Shown here one piece after another: positions 7,858 to 18,034 of a stretch of 39,752 bases of DNA. The translations under genes and the position numbers were made by a program. A model generated the notes under the pieces. The model was not told the origin of the DNA and did not search any database. It was given only the letters and a program-made list of their open reading frames with translations. Source of the DNA: Gammaproteobacteria bacterium (lineage in GTDB: Bacteria; Pseudomonadota; Gammaproteobacteria; SZUA-152); the NCBI GenBank assembly GCA_011051755.1, contig DRKN01000014.1:1-39752 (forward strand), given 5' to 3'. Numbering within the stretch: position 1 is the stretch's first letter; each line of letters begins with the position of its first letter.

Positions 7858-9945
7858 ATGTCTATCAAGAAAGTCATACAGTATGGCGACCAGACCCTGA
7901 CGATGGAAACGGGCGAGATTGCCCGTCAGGCCGATGGCGCTGTCATGATCCGTCTGGGCGACACCGCGTTGCTGGTGACCTGTGTTGCCCGCAAGGAAGC
8001 TGATCCGGGTCGGGACTTTTTCCCGCTGACCGTCAATTACCAGGAACGTACCTATTCCGCTGGCAAGATTCCCGGTGGTTTTTTCAAACGGGAAGGACGC
8101 CCGAGCGAGAAGGAAACCCTCACCAGCCGTCTGATTGATCGCCCGCTGCGTCCGCTGTTTCCCAAGGGTTTTGTCAATGAGGTGCAGGTGATCGCCACGG
8201 TCATTTCCCTGGATTCCGCTATCGATCCCGATATCCCCGCCATGATCGGCGCCTCCGCTGCCGTGTCTCTCGCCGGTGTGCCGTTCAGTGGTCCCATCGG
8301 TGGTGCGCGCGTGGGTTACAAGGACGGTGCATACCTGCTCAACCCGACCAATGAACAGTTGCAAGACTCAGAACTGGACTTGGTCGTTGCCGGCACCGAG
8401 GACGCCGTGTTGATGGTGGAATCCGAGGCCAAGGAGCTGTCGGAGCAGGTCATGCTGGACGCTGTGATGTTCGGCCATGAGCAGATGCAGGTCGTTATTC
8501 AGGCCATTCGTGAGCTGGTTGCCGAGGCTGGCGTCACCCCCTGGGACTGGACTGCGCCCGAGGCCGATACTGCGTTGGCCGACCGTGTTGCAGAACTGGC
8601 CGAGGCCGATCTGAATACGGCCTATCAGATCAGTGACAAACAGGATCGCTATGCACGTCTGAGTGAGATTCGCAGTGTCGTGGTCGAAAAATTGTGCGCG
8701 GAAGGCGATGAGTCCGCCTTTGCCGACGGCGACGTGAAAGAGGCCATCGGCAAGCTGGAAAAGAAAATTGTACGTCGCCGTATTATCGCCGGTGAGCTGC
8801 GCATCGATGGGCGAGATAAGAGCACCGTGCGGCCCATCAATGTACGTGTCGGTCTGTTGCCGCGTACCCATGGCTCGGCGTTGTTCACCCGCGGCGAGAC
8901 ACAGGCCCTGGTGGTCACCACCCTGGGCACCGCGCGCGATGCACAGATCATCGATGCCATCGAAGGTGAGCGTAAAGAACCCTTCATGCTGCATTACAAC
9001 TTCCCACCCTTCTGTGTCGGTGAGACCGGTTTCGTCGGTAGCCCCAAGCGCCGCGAAATTGGTCACGGTCGCCTGGCCAAACGTGGTGTGCTGGCGGTGA
9101 TGCCCAATGTCGATGATTTCCCGTATTCCATCCGTGTGGTGTCGGAAATCACCGAGTCCAATGGTTCCAGCTCCATGGCCTCCGTCTGTGGCACCAGTCT
9201 GGCGCTGATGGACGCCGGCGTGCCCATCAAGTCACCCGTGGCGGGTATTGCCATGGGTCTGATCAAGGATGAAAATGATTTTGTCGTGCTGTCCGACATC
9301 CTCGGTGACGAGGATCATCTCGGCGATATGGATTTCAAGGTTGCCGGTACCGAAGAGGGCGTGACCGCCCTGCAGATGGATATCAAGATCACCGGCATTA
9401 CCCGCGATATCATGGCGCAGGCGTTGGGTCAGGCTAAAGAAGGTTATCTGCATATCCTCGCTAAAATGAACGAGGCGATCACCTCGCCGCGTGAAGAGAT
9501 GTCCGAGTTTGCACCGCGCTATCTGACCATCAAGATCCATCCGGACAAGATCCGTGACGTGATCGGCAAGGGCGGCGCCACCATTCGTTCGATTACCGAG
9601 CAGACCGGTGCCAGCATCGATATTGAAGACGATGGCAGCATCAAGATTGCCTCCGTGGACAGTGCCGCCGGCGAAGAGGCACTGCGTTTGATCGAGCAGA
9701 TCACCGCCGATGTCGAAGTGGGTAAGATCTATGAAGGCAAGGTCGCCAAATTGATGGATTTTGGCGCCTTCGTCACCATCCTGCCGGGCAAGGACGGACT
9801 GGTGCACATTTCGCAGATCTCCGACGAGCGTGTCGAAAATGTCAGTGACAAGTTGTCAGAAGGCGATGTGATCAAGGTCAAGGTGCTGGAGATCGACAAA
9901 CAGGGCCGCATTCGACTCAGTATGAAGGCGGTGGGCGCCGAATAA
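7858..9945 (+). CDS. pnp: Polyribonucleotide nucleotidyltransferase (PNPase)
   Basis: PNPase degrades RNA 3' to 5' by phosphorolysis and is a core part of the RNA degradosome. From ATG 7858 the protein is 695 residues: two RNase PH-like domains (first from about residue 10, second with [17 protein letters not shown]), a helical domain between them, a KH domain ([16 protein letters not shown], from about 556) and a C-terminal S1 domain ([21 protein letters not shown]). I chose 7858 because [10 protein letters not shown] is the conserved N-terminus and AAGGAATC lies upstream. A strong terminator follows. Confidence 0.98.
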   Translation: MSIKKVIQYGDQTLTMETGEIARQADGAVMIRLGDTALLVTCVARKEADPGRDFFPLTVNYQERTYSAGKIPGGFFKREGRPSEKETLTSRLIDRPLRPLFPKGFVNEVQVIATVISLDSAIDPDIPAMIGASAAVSLAGVPFSGPIGGARVGYKDGAYLLNPTNEQLQDSELDLVVAGTEDAVLMVESEAKELSEQVMLDAVMFGHEQMQVVIQAIRELVAEAGVTPWDWTAPEADTALADRVAELAEADLNTAYQISDKQDRYARLSEIRSVVVEKLCAEGDESAFADGDVKEAIGKLEKKIVRRRIIAGELRIDGRDKSTVRPINVRVGLLPRTHGSALFTRGETQALVVTTLGTARDAQIIDAIEGERKEPFMLHYNFPPFCVGETGFVGSPKRREIGHGRLAKRGVLAVMPNVDDFPYSIRVVSEITESNGSSSMASVCGTSLALMDAGVPIKSPVAGIAMGLIKDENDFVVLSDILGDEDHLGDMDFKVAGTEEGVTALQMDIKITGITRDIMAQALGQAKEGYLHILAKMNEAITSPREEMSEFAPRYLTIKIHPDKIRDVIGKGGATIRSITEQTGASIDIEDDGSIKIASVDSAAGEEALRLIEQITADVEVGKIYEGKVAKLMDFGAFVTILPGKDGLVHISQISDERVENVSDKLSEGDVIKVKVLEIDKQGRIRLSMKAVGAE

Positions 9946-9962
9946 GGCCTCCGTTGTGCGAT

Positions 9963-9989
9963 AAAAAGGGGCCGGATGGCCCCTTTTTT
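9963..9989 (+). terminator. Intrinsic terminator of the rimP-pnp operon
   Basis: GGGGCC-GGAT-GGCCCC with TTTTTT after it and AAAAA before it, 18 bases past the pnp stop. The A/T flanks extend the stem, so it may also act in the other direction. Confidence 0.95.
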
Positions 9990-10069
9990 GCGTAGGTAAA
10001 GGTGTATTGTCTATTTCAGATTGTTTTACAAATTGTTTTAACCAACAGGATAATGAAGGGTAAAGAGTA

Positions 10070-10954
10070 ATGACACAGGGAATTCGCAAGGCTGTCTTTC
10101 CCGTTGCGGGTATGGGCACACGCTTTTTGCCGGCCACCAAGGCAAATCCCAAGGAAATGTTGCCTATCGTCGACAAGCCGCTGATTCAGTACGCGGTGGA
10201 GGAGGCGGTGGCCGCCGGCGTGACCGAGCTGATCTTTGTCACCAGCAGCAGCAAGCGCGCCATCGAGGATCACTTTGACCGCAATTTTGAATTGGAATAT
10301 GAGCTTGAACAGCGTGGTAAACAATCCTTGCTGGATATCGTGCATGACATTCTTCCATCCGGGGTGAACTGTGTCTATATCCGTCAACCGGAGGCGTTGG
10401 GCTTGGGTCATGCCGTGCTGTGTGCGAAGAGTGTTGTCGGTGATGATCCGTTTGCGGTCATCCTGGCCGATGACCTGATCGATGGTGGCCGGCACGGCTG
10501 TCTTTCACAGATGACCGAATTGTTTACCCGGCAGCAGTGTAGCCTGTTGGGTGTGGAAGAAATCGATGCGCAGGAGACGGACAAGTACGGCATCGTACGA
10601 CTGGAGAAAAAGAGTCAGCGGCTTGGGCGCGTTGAACAAATCATCGAAAAGCCGCGAATCGACGAGGCGCCATCGAACCTGGCCGTCGTCGGCCGCTATA
10701 TTCTGACGCCGCGGATCTTTGCCCTGCTCGAAAATACCCACAAAGGCGCAGGTGGTGAGATCCAGCTGACGGATGCCATTGCCGACCTGCTTGAGGAAGA
10801 GGCGGTCATGGCCTATCAGTTTGACGGCCAGCGCTACGACTGCGGCAGCAAGCTCGGTTACCTCAAGGCCACCGTGGAATATGCCTTAAAACATCCGCAA
10901 CTCAAGAGTGAGTTTCTGCAGTACCTGAGAGGTTTTTGCTTGCCGGCGGAGTGA
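10070..10954 (+). CDS. galU: UTP-glucose-1-phosphate uridylyltransferase
   Basis: GalU makes UDP-glucose from UTP and glucose-1-phosphate, feeding cell-surface sugar synthesis. The 294-residue protein has the nucleotidyltransferase signature [20 protein letters not shown], the [13 protein letters not shown] substrate loop, and the ILADDLI motif. Length matches the family. It is read alone between the pnp terminator and the convergent kinase gene, whose stop lies only 10 bases away. TTTACA-N18-GATAAT at 10025-10054 is a possible promoter but would leave almost no leader. Confidence 0.96.
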   Translation: MTQGIRKAVFPVAGMGTRFLPATKANPKEMLPIVDKPLIQYAVEEAVAAGVTELIFVTSSSKRAIEDHFDRNFELEYELEQRGKQSLLDIVHDILPSGVNCVYIRQPEALGLGHAVLCAKSVVGDDPFAVILADDLIDGGRHGCLSQMTELFTRQQCSLLGVEEIDAQETDKYGIVRLEKKSQRLGRVEQIIEKPRIDEAPSNLAVVGRYILTPRIFALLENTHKGAGGEIQLTDAIADLLEEEAVMAYQFDGQRYDCGSKLGYLKATVEYALKHPQLKSEFLQYLRGFCLPAE

Positions 10955-10964
10955 TGGTATACCG

Positions 10965-13685
10965 TCATGTACGATCATTTTTGTGTGCTGCGAGCAGTCT
11001 GTCCATTTCCATAAAGACATCCGCGAGTGTGCCGGCGATGGTGCTGTGCTCTCTTGATATCAAACAGCGGTGGAGGCGGCTGGCCGCTGCCCGTAATTCC
11101 TTGGCATCGCAATAGCCCAGGCCGCCGAAGAATTTGTGCGAAACCTCCTGGAGTTGTTGCCAGTCTTCCGCAGTGCTGATTGTTTGCATTTTGGCTCGGA
11201 CATCCGGTATTTCCTTGATCAGCATGGATGTCAATGATGTTTGTATAGGCGGGGGAGTGTCTGTACCGGCATCCACTGAAGGTGGGGTCATTATACAAGT
11301 CATTGCTGACGATTCAGGCTGAGTACAGAGTTTTCTTATCAGTGCGATCAAATGCTCGTTGTCGGCGGGCTTGACCAGCATGGCATCAATTCCCGCCTGG
11401 AAATAACGTTCCCGATCCGTATCCAGAAGGCTGGCGGTGAGGCCAATGATAGGGATATGTTCATCGTCCGCTTCCTGGCTCCTGATCCACTGGGCGGCCT
11501 GAATGCCATTCATTACCGGCATATGTATATCCATGAGAATGGCGTCAAAAGGCGTATTCCTGTAGCTGTCAATGGCCTCCTGGCCATTCTCGGTCAGAGA
11601 TACCGATGCGCCAGCCTGGCTGAGTATGTGTGCGACGAGCTTGGCGTTTATTTCATTGTCTTCCACAACCAGTATCTTATAGCCGGATAAACTGTCAATG
11701 GCATTATTGTCCGCTAATGTTTCCGCTGTTTGCTGAGGGCTGTGCGGGGAAAGCAGTGACTCCAGTGCAGAAATGATTTCTTGCTTGCGCAGGGGTTTGG
11801 GTATACAGAGACATCCGTATTGCTGGTGCACGAAAAGAAGGGTGACAGGGTCGACACTGTTGACCAGCAGGATAATGTTGAAGTCGCTCTTGTGTTGCCG
11901 TTTACTGAGCAACGATTGCAGAAATTCCGTATCCTGGCTGTCAAGGCTGGTCGCCATGATGACAATGTCGATCTTTGGGCCTGAGGCAATCTGTCGCAAC
12001 AGGGTTTCTGGATGCTGGTGCGGGTAAACGTTTAAATTTGATGTTTTCAGCATATGCATGAGAGAAAGGCTGGATGTCTCATTGGGGTCATAAATGCCGA
12101 CAGAATAGCCGCTAAACTGCGGCATAGGTGTCTGGTCGTCTTGTTTGCGTTGCAGTTTATGGCAGCGAATAGTGAACCAGAAGGTCGCACCATCACCCTC
12201 GCGACTGTCAACGCCGATGACGCCACCGAGTAATTCCGCCAATGAGCGGGAAATGGCCAGACCCAGCCCGGCCCCCTTATACTGACGCGCCATTGAATCA
12301 TCGAGCTGTTCAAAACTATGAAACAGCCTTTTCTGGTTTTCTGCTGAAATGCCGATGCCCTGATCGGTGACGGAAATTCTTATCAGGACACTTTCATCGG
12401 TTTCTTCTTCCAGCATGGTGCGAATGACAATGAAACCTGCTGGAGAAAATTTGATGGCATTGCCAATAAGATTCAGCATGATCTGGCGAATGCGATCCGC
12501 TGCCGTGAAAAGGGTTTCAGGAACGTCTTGATAGAAAAGTGATATCAGTTCGATTCCTTTGTCCTGTGCGGCCGGGGCGAGCAGCGACAGTGCATCATCG
12601 ATGGTGCTTCTCAGGTTGCAGAAGGATTTCTGTAGAGTCAGCTTTCCAGCTTCAATCTTTGAAATATCGAGAATGTCATTGAGCAGATGAAGGAGGTTGT
12701 CTGCGGATTTTTCGATGGTTTCAATATAGTCTTGTTGCTCGCTGCTGAGATGGGTTTTTTGAATGAGCCTTGTGAAGCCGAGAATGCCATTCAGCGGTGT
12801 ACGCAATTCATGGCTCATGTTGGCGAGAAAGACAGATTTTGCCTCGCTGGCGGCCAGGGCTTTCTGGCGTGCCTGCTTTAGCTCGGTATTTTGTTGTTCG
12901 ACGGTCTGAATGGATTCATGTAATCCTGCGGTGGCCCTGTCAATCTGTTGTTGGAGATTTTTGCGTGATTTACGCAGGGCTGTTGCCATGGATTGGAAGC
13001 CTTCTTCCAAGGTGCGCATTTCACCCGTTGATTCCTGTTTGATATGAACATCCAGATTGCCGCGCTGTATTTCTTCTGCGGCACGGTGAAGTTTCAGCAG
13101 GGGGCGTGTTAGTCCACGGCCAAGCCGGGTGGCCAATAGCAGGCTGAGGACGATACCCAGAAAGGTGATCAGTACGGAATTGATAATGCTTTCATTTTTT
13201 TCTGTCTGTAGCGCCTCAAGGGACAGTTTGACCGCCACCCAGCCCAGTATCTCTTGTGTGGGGTTCGCGCTGTCTTTCTTCGTATAGAAGGCCTCATCCT
13301 CATCCAGGTTGGTAATGATCTGTTGGATGATCGGTTGACTGAAGATGCGTACTTTCTGCCTTTCATCGTTATCTGTCTCTGCCAGCTTGTTGTGAAAATC
13401 CAGTAGCGTGGCTCCCCGTTTGTCCGTGATGATGATGGTTACGACATCACCTTCTGACAGGGCCTGCTTTGCCAGTGCTTCGAGGATTTCCCGGTTTCCG
13501 GAAAATACGGCGTACTCACTGGCGCTGGCGAGGTGGCGGGCCAGCGCCTGTCCGTGATTGTTGAGTGCATAGTCCAGGCTTTGCAGCTGGGAGTGAATGA
13601 AATAGGTCGACAGTACAAGTGCAATACCCGTAACGGGTATCAGTGCCAATAGCAGAATACGGCCCTTGATGCCTAAATTGATCAT
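10965..13685 (-). CDS. BarA-like hybrid sensor histidine kinase
   Basis: Membrane sensor kinase of 906 residues. Order: TM1 (about 11-30), a periplasmic segment of about 135 residues, TM2 (about 168-188), HAMP (about 190-242), coiled coil, HisKA with phospho-acceptor His292 (MSHELRTPLNG), HATPase (DQGIGIS, GAGLGLAISRSL), a degenerate receiver (about 526-645), a full receiver with Asp719 (ILMDIHMP) and a C-terminal Hpt domain with His850 (SHKFFGGLGYC). That Hpt motif and the N-terminus resemble E. coli BarA, but the extra pseudo-receiver and neighbours differ, so I do not assign the symbol. Its ATG overlaps the stop of the upstream binding-protein gene (ATGA), implying coupled translation. No response regulator gene is adjacent. 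Confidence 0.85.
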   Translation of the reverse strand: MINLGIKGRILLLALIPVTGIALVLSTYFIHSQLQSLDYALNNHGQALARHLASASEYAVFSGNREILEALAKQALSEGDVVTIIITDKRGATLLDFHNKLAETDNDERQKVRIFSQPIIQQIITNLDEDEAFYTKKDSANPTQEILGWVAVKLSLEALQTEKNESIINSVLITFLGIVLSLLLATRLGRGLTRPLLKLHRAAEEIQRGNLDVHIKQESTGEMRTLEEGFQSMATALRKSRKNLQQQIDRATAGLHESIQTVEQQNTELKQARQKALAASEAKSVFLANMSHELRTPLNGILGFTRLIQKTHLSSEQQDYIETIEKSADNLLHLLNDILDISKIEAGKLTLQKSFCNLRSTIDDALSLLAPAAQDKGIELISLFYQDVPETLFTAADRIRQIMLNLIGNAIKFSPAGFIVIRTMLEEETDESVLIRISVTDQGIGISAENQKRLFHSFEQLDDSMARQYKGAGLGLAISRSLAELLGGVIGVDSREGDGATFWFTIRCHKLQRKQDDQTPMPQFSGYSVGIYDPNETSSLSLMHMLKTSNLNVYPHQHPETLLRQIASGPKIDIVIMATSLDSQDTEFLQSLLSKRQHKSDFNIILLVNSVDPVTLLFVHQQYGCLCIPKPLRKQEIISALESLLSPHSPQQTAETLADNNAIDSLSGYKILVVEDNEINAKLVAHILSQAGASVSLTENGQEAIDSYRNTPFDAILMDIHMPVMNGIQAAQWIRSQEADDEHIPIIGLTASLLDTDRERYFQAGIDAMLVKPADNEHLIALIRKLCTQPESSAMTCIMTPPSVDAGTDTPPPIQTSLTSMLIKEIPDVRAKMQTISTAEDWQQLQEVSHKFFGGLGYCDAKELRAAASRLHRCLISREHSTIAGTLADVFMEMDRLLAAHKNDRT

Positions 13686-14671
13686 TGGTCTTTACGCTCA
13701 AGCCGGTTGATTTGCCGCGCCAGCCGTTGTGCAGAGAGATCGGTGTAGCCGAATGAACGCGCGACTTGTTTATTGATAGCGACGGAAAAATAGCGAGGCG
13801 GGGCCTCGCCGGGCAGGTGGTGATCTCCGTGCCGGGCCAGGGCAAGGAGGGCCTCACCGGTTTGCTGGCCGATCTGCCCGGGGGTCGAATAGGCGGCGGC
13901 CAGGGCGCCGGCCCGGACATAGGCGTGTGAGAAACCAATGACTGGGATACGTCGCCGATAGGTGCTGAGGAGGATGTTGCGCAGCGTGCGGCGGTTGAAT
14001 ATCAGCGAGTCGGGCAGGGCCAGCAGCACATCGCTTTGATCCAGCAGACGGGACAGTTCGCGCATCAGCTTGTCCGGACTGTTGATGTCCGTGGTGATGA
14101 GGGGGAGGCTGAGGGCCTCTGCGGCCTGTTGCAGGTTGCTGTCAATGGCCCGGCTGCCGGGTCCCAGCAGTACGCCGATGCGTTGCGAGCTGCCCAGCAG
14201 CAGGCGGGTGAGGAGCAGTTGCCGGCGTATCGGCTGGTCGAGCAGGATGGCGCTGATCTTCCGTTCCGGGTCGGTGCTGGCCCGCCGGCTGGCGACGTAG
14301 CTGGCGCGGGGCACCAGGGTGGCCAGAATCGGCGTGCGGCCCGGCAGGCGGATGACGCTGTCCGTGGCGTGGATGCCGATGGGTACCAGCAGGTCGCTGT
14401 TGGCATCGATGGCAGCACTGCGCTGCCGGAACCGGGCCAGACTGACGGTCTCCAGATGCAGCTGTGGCAGATCGTCGAGACTGGCGTTGATGCCGTTGAT
14501 GACATCCTGGTAGAGAGGCTTGTCGTGGCTGGGGATGAGGGTTACGCGCAGGCTTCCGGCAGCGGCGGGCTGCACCCACCACAGCAGCGTCAGAAGCAGC
14601 AGGGCGGAGCGCCATGACAAACCAAACCGGCAGATGCCAGGGCTTCGTCTGCCCGGTATCCCTGATGACAT
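13682..14671 (-). CDS. Periplasmic ABC-type substrate-binding protein (PF04392-like), no transporter
   Basis: About 329 residues from ATG 14671, beginning with an Arg-rich stretch, a hydrophobic core (ALLLLTLLWWV) and an AAAG cleavage-like site, so likely exported. The body resembles the orphan ABC substrate-binding family COG2984/PF04392: YQDVINGINASLDD, LLVPIGIHATDSV, IPVIGFSHAYVRAGALAA and IGQQTGEALLAL. No permease or ATPase is nearby. It sits between a TonB-dependent receptor (26 bases) and a hybrid kinase (4-base overlap), suggesting it presents a ligand to the kinase rather than to a transporter. The track start at 14776 would overlap the receptor gene. The ligand cannot be told. Confidence 0.75.
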   Translation of the reverse strand: MSSGIPGRRSPGICRFGLSWRSALLLLTLLWWVQPAAAGSLRVTLIPSHDKPLYQDVINGINASLDDLPQLHLETVSLARFRQRSAAIDANSDLLVPIGIHATDSVIRLPGRTPILATLVPRASYVASRRASTDPERKISAILLDQPIRRQLLLTRLLLGSSQRIGVLLGPGSRAIDSNLQQAAEALSLPLITTDINSPDKLMRELSRLLDQSDVLLALPDSLIFNRRTLRNILLSTYRRRIPVIGFSHAYVRAGALAAAYSTPGQIGQQTGEALLALARHGDHHLPGEAPPRYFSVAINKQVARSFGYTDLSAQRLARQINRLERKDQ

Positions 14672-14696
14672 CTTTTGCTGCCGGGTTTTCACTGCA

Positions 14697-16733
14697 TCAG
14701 TCGAGTTGCAGGGATACGGAGATATACTGCCGCCGTCCTGAGAGGTTGTCGGGCCGCCAGTCGGCGTATTCCTCATTCAGCAGATTTTGCACCACGGCGG
14801 CGACTTCTCCCCGGGTGCGCTGGTTGCCGAATGCCATGCCGGCGCGCAGGTCGATCCGTTTATGCGCGGGAACGGCCCCGCCTGAGCCGAAGCCGTCGCT
14901 GGCACTGACGAAGTAATAGGCCAGACTGCCATTAAGCCTTCCCGGCAGGCTCTGCATGGCAATGAGAGAGGAGATCTGACGGGGGGCGGTGTCGTCGCCT
15001 TCTCCGCGGGAGAGATTGGGAAAGTCGCTGTCGAGCCGGGTTATGGAATGGGACAGGCGGAGGCGCGTGGCGCGCCGGGGCCGGTATTCGAAGGCCAGTT
15101 CCGCGCCCTTGACGGTGGCGTTGCCGGCGTTTTCGAAGATATCGTGGAGTCCATCGAAGTAATCGCTGCTGTCTATTACCTTGGTCTTATCGATATTGAT
15201 GAGGTTTTTGAACTCTTCACGGAAGAGCTTGATATCCAGGCTGATCCCCCAACGCAACAGACTGGCCATATAACCCAGCTCAAAGGAGGTAATGGTCTCG
15301 GATTCCAGGTCTGGGTTGCCGACCCACTGGGTGCTGACGAAGTCCGTGGGGGTGGAGACGCTGGGGGGAAGTTGGTACCAGTAACTGTCGTACACGGCGA
15401 TACGGAAATTGGATCTCGCCTCGTTCAGGGTCGGGGTGCGTCGTGCACGGCTGGCAGTGAGGCGGATGCTGTGTTCGGGGCTGAAGAGGTAGTTGATGCC
15501 GATGCGCGGCGACAGGTCGGTACCGGCAAGATCCGTCTTTTCCCACATGGCCCCGGCATTGAATAACAATGTTTCCGTCAGGTGCCATTCCAGATTACCG
15601 AACAGGCGGTATTGATCATTCTTAAGCACGTCCTCATCGCCACGGTAGCCCGTCGCCGGGCTGGTGCCGAAAAAGCCTGGCGCCTCGATAGCGTCGCGGC
15701 GGATGCCTGCACCCCATACCAGGCGCCTGTCGTAACCGAAATGGCGTGTGTGTTGCGCCTCCGCCTCCAGACGGCGGGCAAATATGGATCCGTCCACCAC
15801 CACACGCCCCAGCCCACCGAAGGGAACCACCACGTCATAGCGCTGAGAGCGGCGCTCCGACTGATAATAGATTTGCAGGCTGACATTTTCCTCCCGCGAT
15901 ACATCGCGCCGCCAGCGCAGCTGGGCAAAGTGGTTGCCGATACGGCGTGTAGTGGAGGTCTGTAGGGTTTTTGAGTCTACTTCCCGCGTGCCGCCGTTAT
16001 AGCCCAGCTGAAATTCCAGGCTGTTGGTAGGTGATAGCTGATAGTCGCTGCGGAAGTTGGCCAGACGCACATGCCGCGTGTCGGTCCGATCAGGGAAACC
16101 TTTATCGTGATTGTAGCCCACGGTGAGACGGTAGCCCAGGTCGCCGTTGCTGGCGCCGTAACGCAGATAGCCATCGTGGATGCCGTCGGAGCCGGTATTG
16201 GCACGCGTGAACAGGCCGCCGGTCGCCGAGGAATGACGAGTAATGATATTGATGGTGCTGAGAAAGGCATTGGCGCCATAGGTGGCGGCGTTGGGGCCGC
16301 GGATTACCTCGATGCGTTCGATATCGTCGATGGCCAGGGGCAGGTCGGCCCAGTTTACCCCGCCGAAGGCGCTGGAATAGACCGAGCGCCCATCGATCAG
16401 TACCTGCATGCGCCGTGCATTTTCGTTACTCAGGCCGTGGTAGGTGACGATGGGGGTGTAGCCGTTATCGTGGCTGACCATGAAACCTGGCACGAGACGA
16501 AACAGTTCGGCGATTTCACGCGCGCCGGAGGCCTTGATGATATCCCTGTCGATGATGGTGGTTGCCGCAGGTGCTTCCCGGGCTGGCTGTGATAGTCGTG
16601 TTGCCGTCAATACGACGGGCAGCTCGCTGAGAAAATCCTCTTCCGAGAACAGGAATTCAGTGGCGAAAATATTGCAGGGTGTGGCCAATAGCAGGACGGG
16701 AAGGCATTGGTAAAAATATTTCATGTGCTGCAT
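14697..16733 (-). CDS. TonB-dependent outer-membrane receptor
   Basis: About 678 residues from ATG 16733, chosen for GAGG five bases upstream. A signal peptide (YFYQCLPVLLLATPCNIFA) is followed by a TonB-box-like LPVVLTATRL, a plug domain (about 40-150: AATTIIDRDIIKASGAREIA, MQVLIDGRSVY, IERIEVIRGPNAATYGANAF) and a beta-barrel ending in a typical aromatic/hydrophobic strand (YISVSLQLD). It is first in a three-gene unit with a binding protein and a hybrid kinase. No sigma/anti-sigma pair and no iron-box is seen. The substrate is unknown. Confidence 0.9.
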   Translation of the reverse strand: MQHMKYFYQCLPVLLLATPCNIFATEFLFSEEDFLSELPVVLTATRLSQPAREAPAATTIIDRDIIKASGAREIAELFRLVPGFMVSHDNGYTPIVTYHGLSNENARRMQVLIDGRSVYSSAFGGVNWADLPLAIDDIERIEVIRGPNAATYGANAFLSTINIITRHSSATGGLFTRANTGSDGIHDGYLRYGASNGDLGYRLTVGYNHDKGFPDRTDTRHVRLANFRSDYQLSPTNSLEFQLGYNGGTREVDSKTLQTSTTRRIGNHFAQLRWRRDVSREENVSLQIYYQSERRSQRYDVVVPFGGLGRVVVDGSIFARRLEAEAQHTRHFGYDRRLVWGAGIRRDAIEAPGFFGTSPATGYRGDEDVLKNDQYRLFGNLEWHLTETLLFNAGAMWEKTDLAGTDLSPRIGINYLFSPEHSIRLTASRARRTPTLNEARSNFRIAVYDSYWYQLPPSVSTPTDFVSTQWVGNPDLESETITSFELGYMASLLRWGISLDIKLFREEFKNLINIDKTKVIDSSDYFDGLHDIFENAGNATVKGAELAFEYRPRRATRLRLSHSITRLDSDFPNLSRGEGDDTAPRQISSLIAMQSLPGRLNGSLAYYFVSASDGFGSGGAVPAHKRIDLRAGMAFGNQRTRGEVAAVVQNLLNEEYADWRPDNLSGRRQYISVSLQLD

Positions 16734-16885
16734 ATCGACCTCAAATGACGTCCATAAAAGTGGCAGTTTCGCTGTTTGTCTTATTTTAACAGGCGGGGCG
16801 CCGATGTCTCTCACCGATGATTTTCGGGTATTTTCACCATCGATGCTGATGCATCGTTACTTTTCGCTGTTACCGTCAACGCGAC

Positions 16886-16914
16886 TTTGCAAAGTACGGA
16901 CGATGGATTAAATT
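16886..16914 (+). promoter_or_regulatory. Candidate promoter of cysM
   Basis: TTTGCA (16886-16891), 17 bases, TAAATT (16909-16914), 33 bases before the cysM ATG in the divergent gap between the receptor gene and cysM. Confidence 0.5.
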
Positions 16915-16947
16915 AGGTCTCCTTTCGTCAGATTCCGGGTACCGGCC

Positions 16948-17838
16948 ATGACCTATCCAACCATTGAATCCTTTGTCGGCAATACGCCGCTGGTGCGTCT
17001 GCAGCGCCTGCCGGTGGGTAATGGTAATACGATGCTCGTCAAGCTGGAGGGCGACAACCCGGCTGGTTCGGTGAAGGATCGTCCGGCCCTGAGTATGATC
17101 CAGCATGCCGAGGCGCGTGGTGAGATCAAGCCCGGTGACGCCCTTATCGAGGCCACCAGCGGCAATACCGGCATTGCCCTGGCGATGGCTGCCGCCATCA
17201 AGGGTTATCGTATGGTGTTGATTATGCCCGAGCATATGAGTGTGGAGCGCCGCGGCGCCATGAAGGCCTTTGGTGCCGAGATCATTCTGGTGAGCCGGGA
17301 GGCCAGCATGGAGGGCGCGCGCGATCTGGCCAAACAAATGGAGGTCGAGGGCAAGGGACGAGTGTTGGATCAGTTCTCCAATCCGGACAATCCGCTGGCC
17401 CACTACGAGAGTACCGGCCCGGAGATCTGGCGTGATACCCAGGGTGCCATCACTCATTTTGTCAGCGCCATGGGCACCACTGGTACGATTATGGGTTGTT
17501 CACGTTTTTTTAAACAACAAAATCCGGCTATCGAGATCGTCGGGGTGCAGCCCTCCGAGGGCGCCTCCATCCCTGGCATCCGCCGCTGGCCGAAGGAATA
17601 TCTGCCGGTGATCTTTGAGGCCTCGCGGGTGGATCGGGTCATCGACGTCAGCCAGGACGACGCCGAAGACACCACCCGCGCCCTGGCGGCGCGCGAGGGC
17701 ATTTTTGCCGGCGTCTCCTCCGGTGGTGCGGTGGCTGCGGCCCTGCAATTGTCGCGGCAGGTGGAGAAGGCCACCATCGTCGCCATCATCTGCGATCGCG
17801 GTGACCGCTACCTGTCAACCGATGTGTTTCCTGCCTGA
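16948..17838 (+). CDS. cysM: Cysteine synthase B (O-acetylserine sulfhydrylase)
   Basis: PLP enzyme that makes cysteine (or S-sulfocysteine with thiosulfate) from O-acetylserine. The 296 residues show ESFVGNTPLVRLQ, the PLP lysine at position 43 in NPAGSVKDRPA, the substrate loop EATSGNTGIALA and the phosphate-binding GTTGTIMG. The length and PEHMSVERR segment favour CysM over CysK. The thiosulfate ability of CysM fits a sulfur oxidiser, but this is inference. It stands alone, with its own candidate promoter, before a large composite repeat. Confidence 0.93.
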   Translation: MTYPTIESFVGNTPLVRLQRLPVGNGNTMLVKLEGDNPAGSVKDRPALSMIQHAEARGEIKPGDALIEATSGNTGIALAMAAAIKGYRMVLIMPEHMSVERRGAMKAFGAEIILVSREASMEGARDLAKQMEVEGKGRVLDQFSNPDNPLAHYESTGPEIWRDTQGAITHFVSAMGTTGTIMGCSRFFKQQNPAIEIVGVQPSEGASIPGIRRWPKEYLPVIFEASRVDRVIDVSQDDAEDTTRALAAREGIFAGVSSGGAVAAALQLSRQVEKATIVAIICDRGDRYLSTDVFPA

Positions 17839-17848
17839 ATTCTTTTCA

Positions 17849-18023
17849 CCACAGAGACACAGAGGGCACGGAGAATCAAACGTCGTTCGCCATTCCGGGC
17901 GACGCGTAGTGGAGACCCGGAACCCAGCAACACGCTTGGGGTAAGCGCTGGATTCCGGTTTTCACTGGAATGGCGTGATACTTGCTGAAAATAGTTTTCT
18001 CCGTGTTCCCTGTGCCTCTGTGG
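17849..18023. repeat. Composite nested inverted repeat between cysM and rlmD
   Basis: Outer arms of 27 bases (from CCACAGAGACACAGAGGG at 17849 and ending CCTCTGTGG at 18023) are about 85% complementary. Inside lies a second inverted repeat of another family, with arms CGCCATTCCGG (17888-17898) and CTGGAATGGCG (17965-17975). Single arms of the outer family occur at 21028-21053 and about 22910. The inner one resembles the repeat at 36174-36248. This looks like one element inserted in another. Confidence 0.75.
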
Positions 18024-18034
18024 CAAAAAATCCT

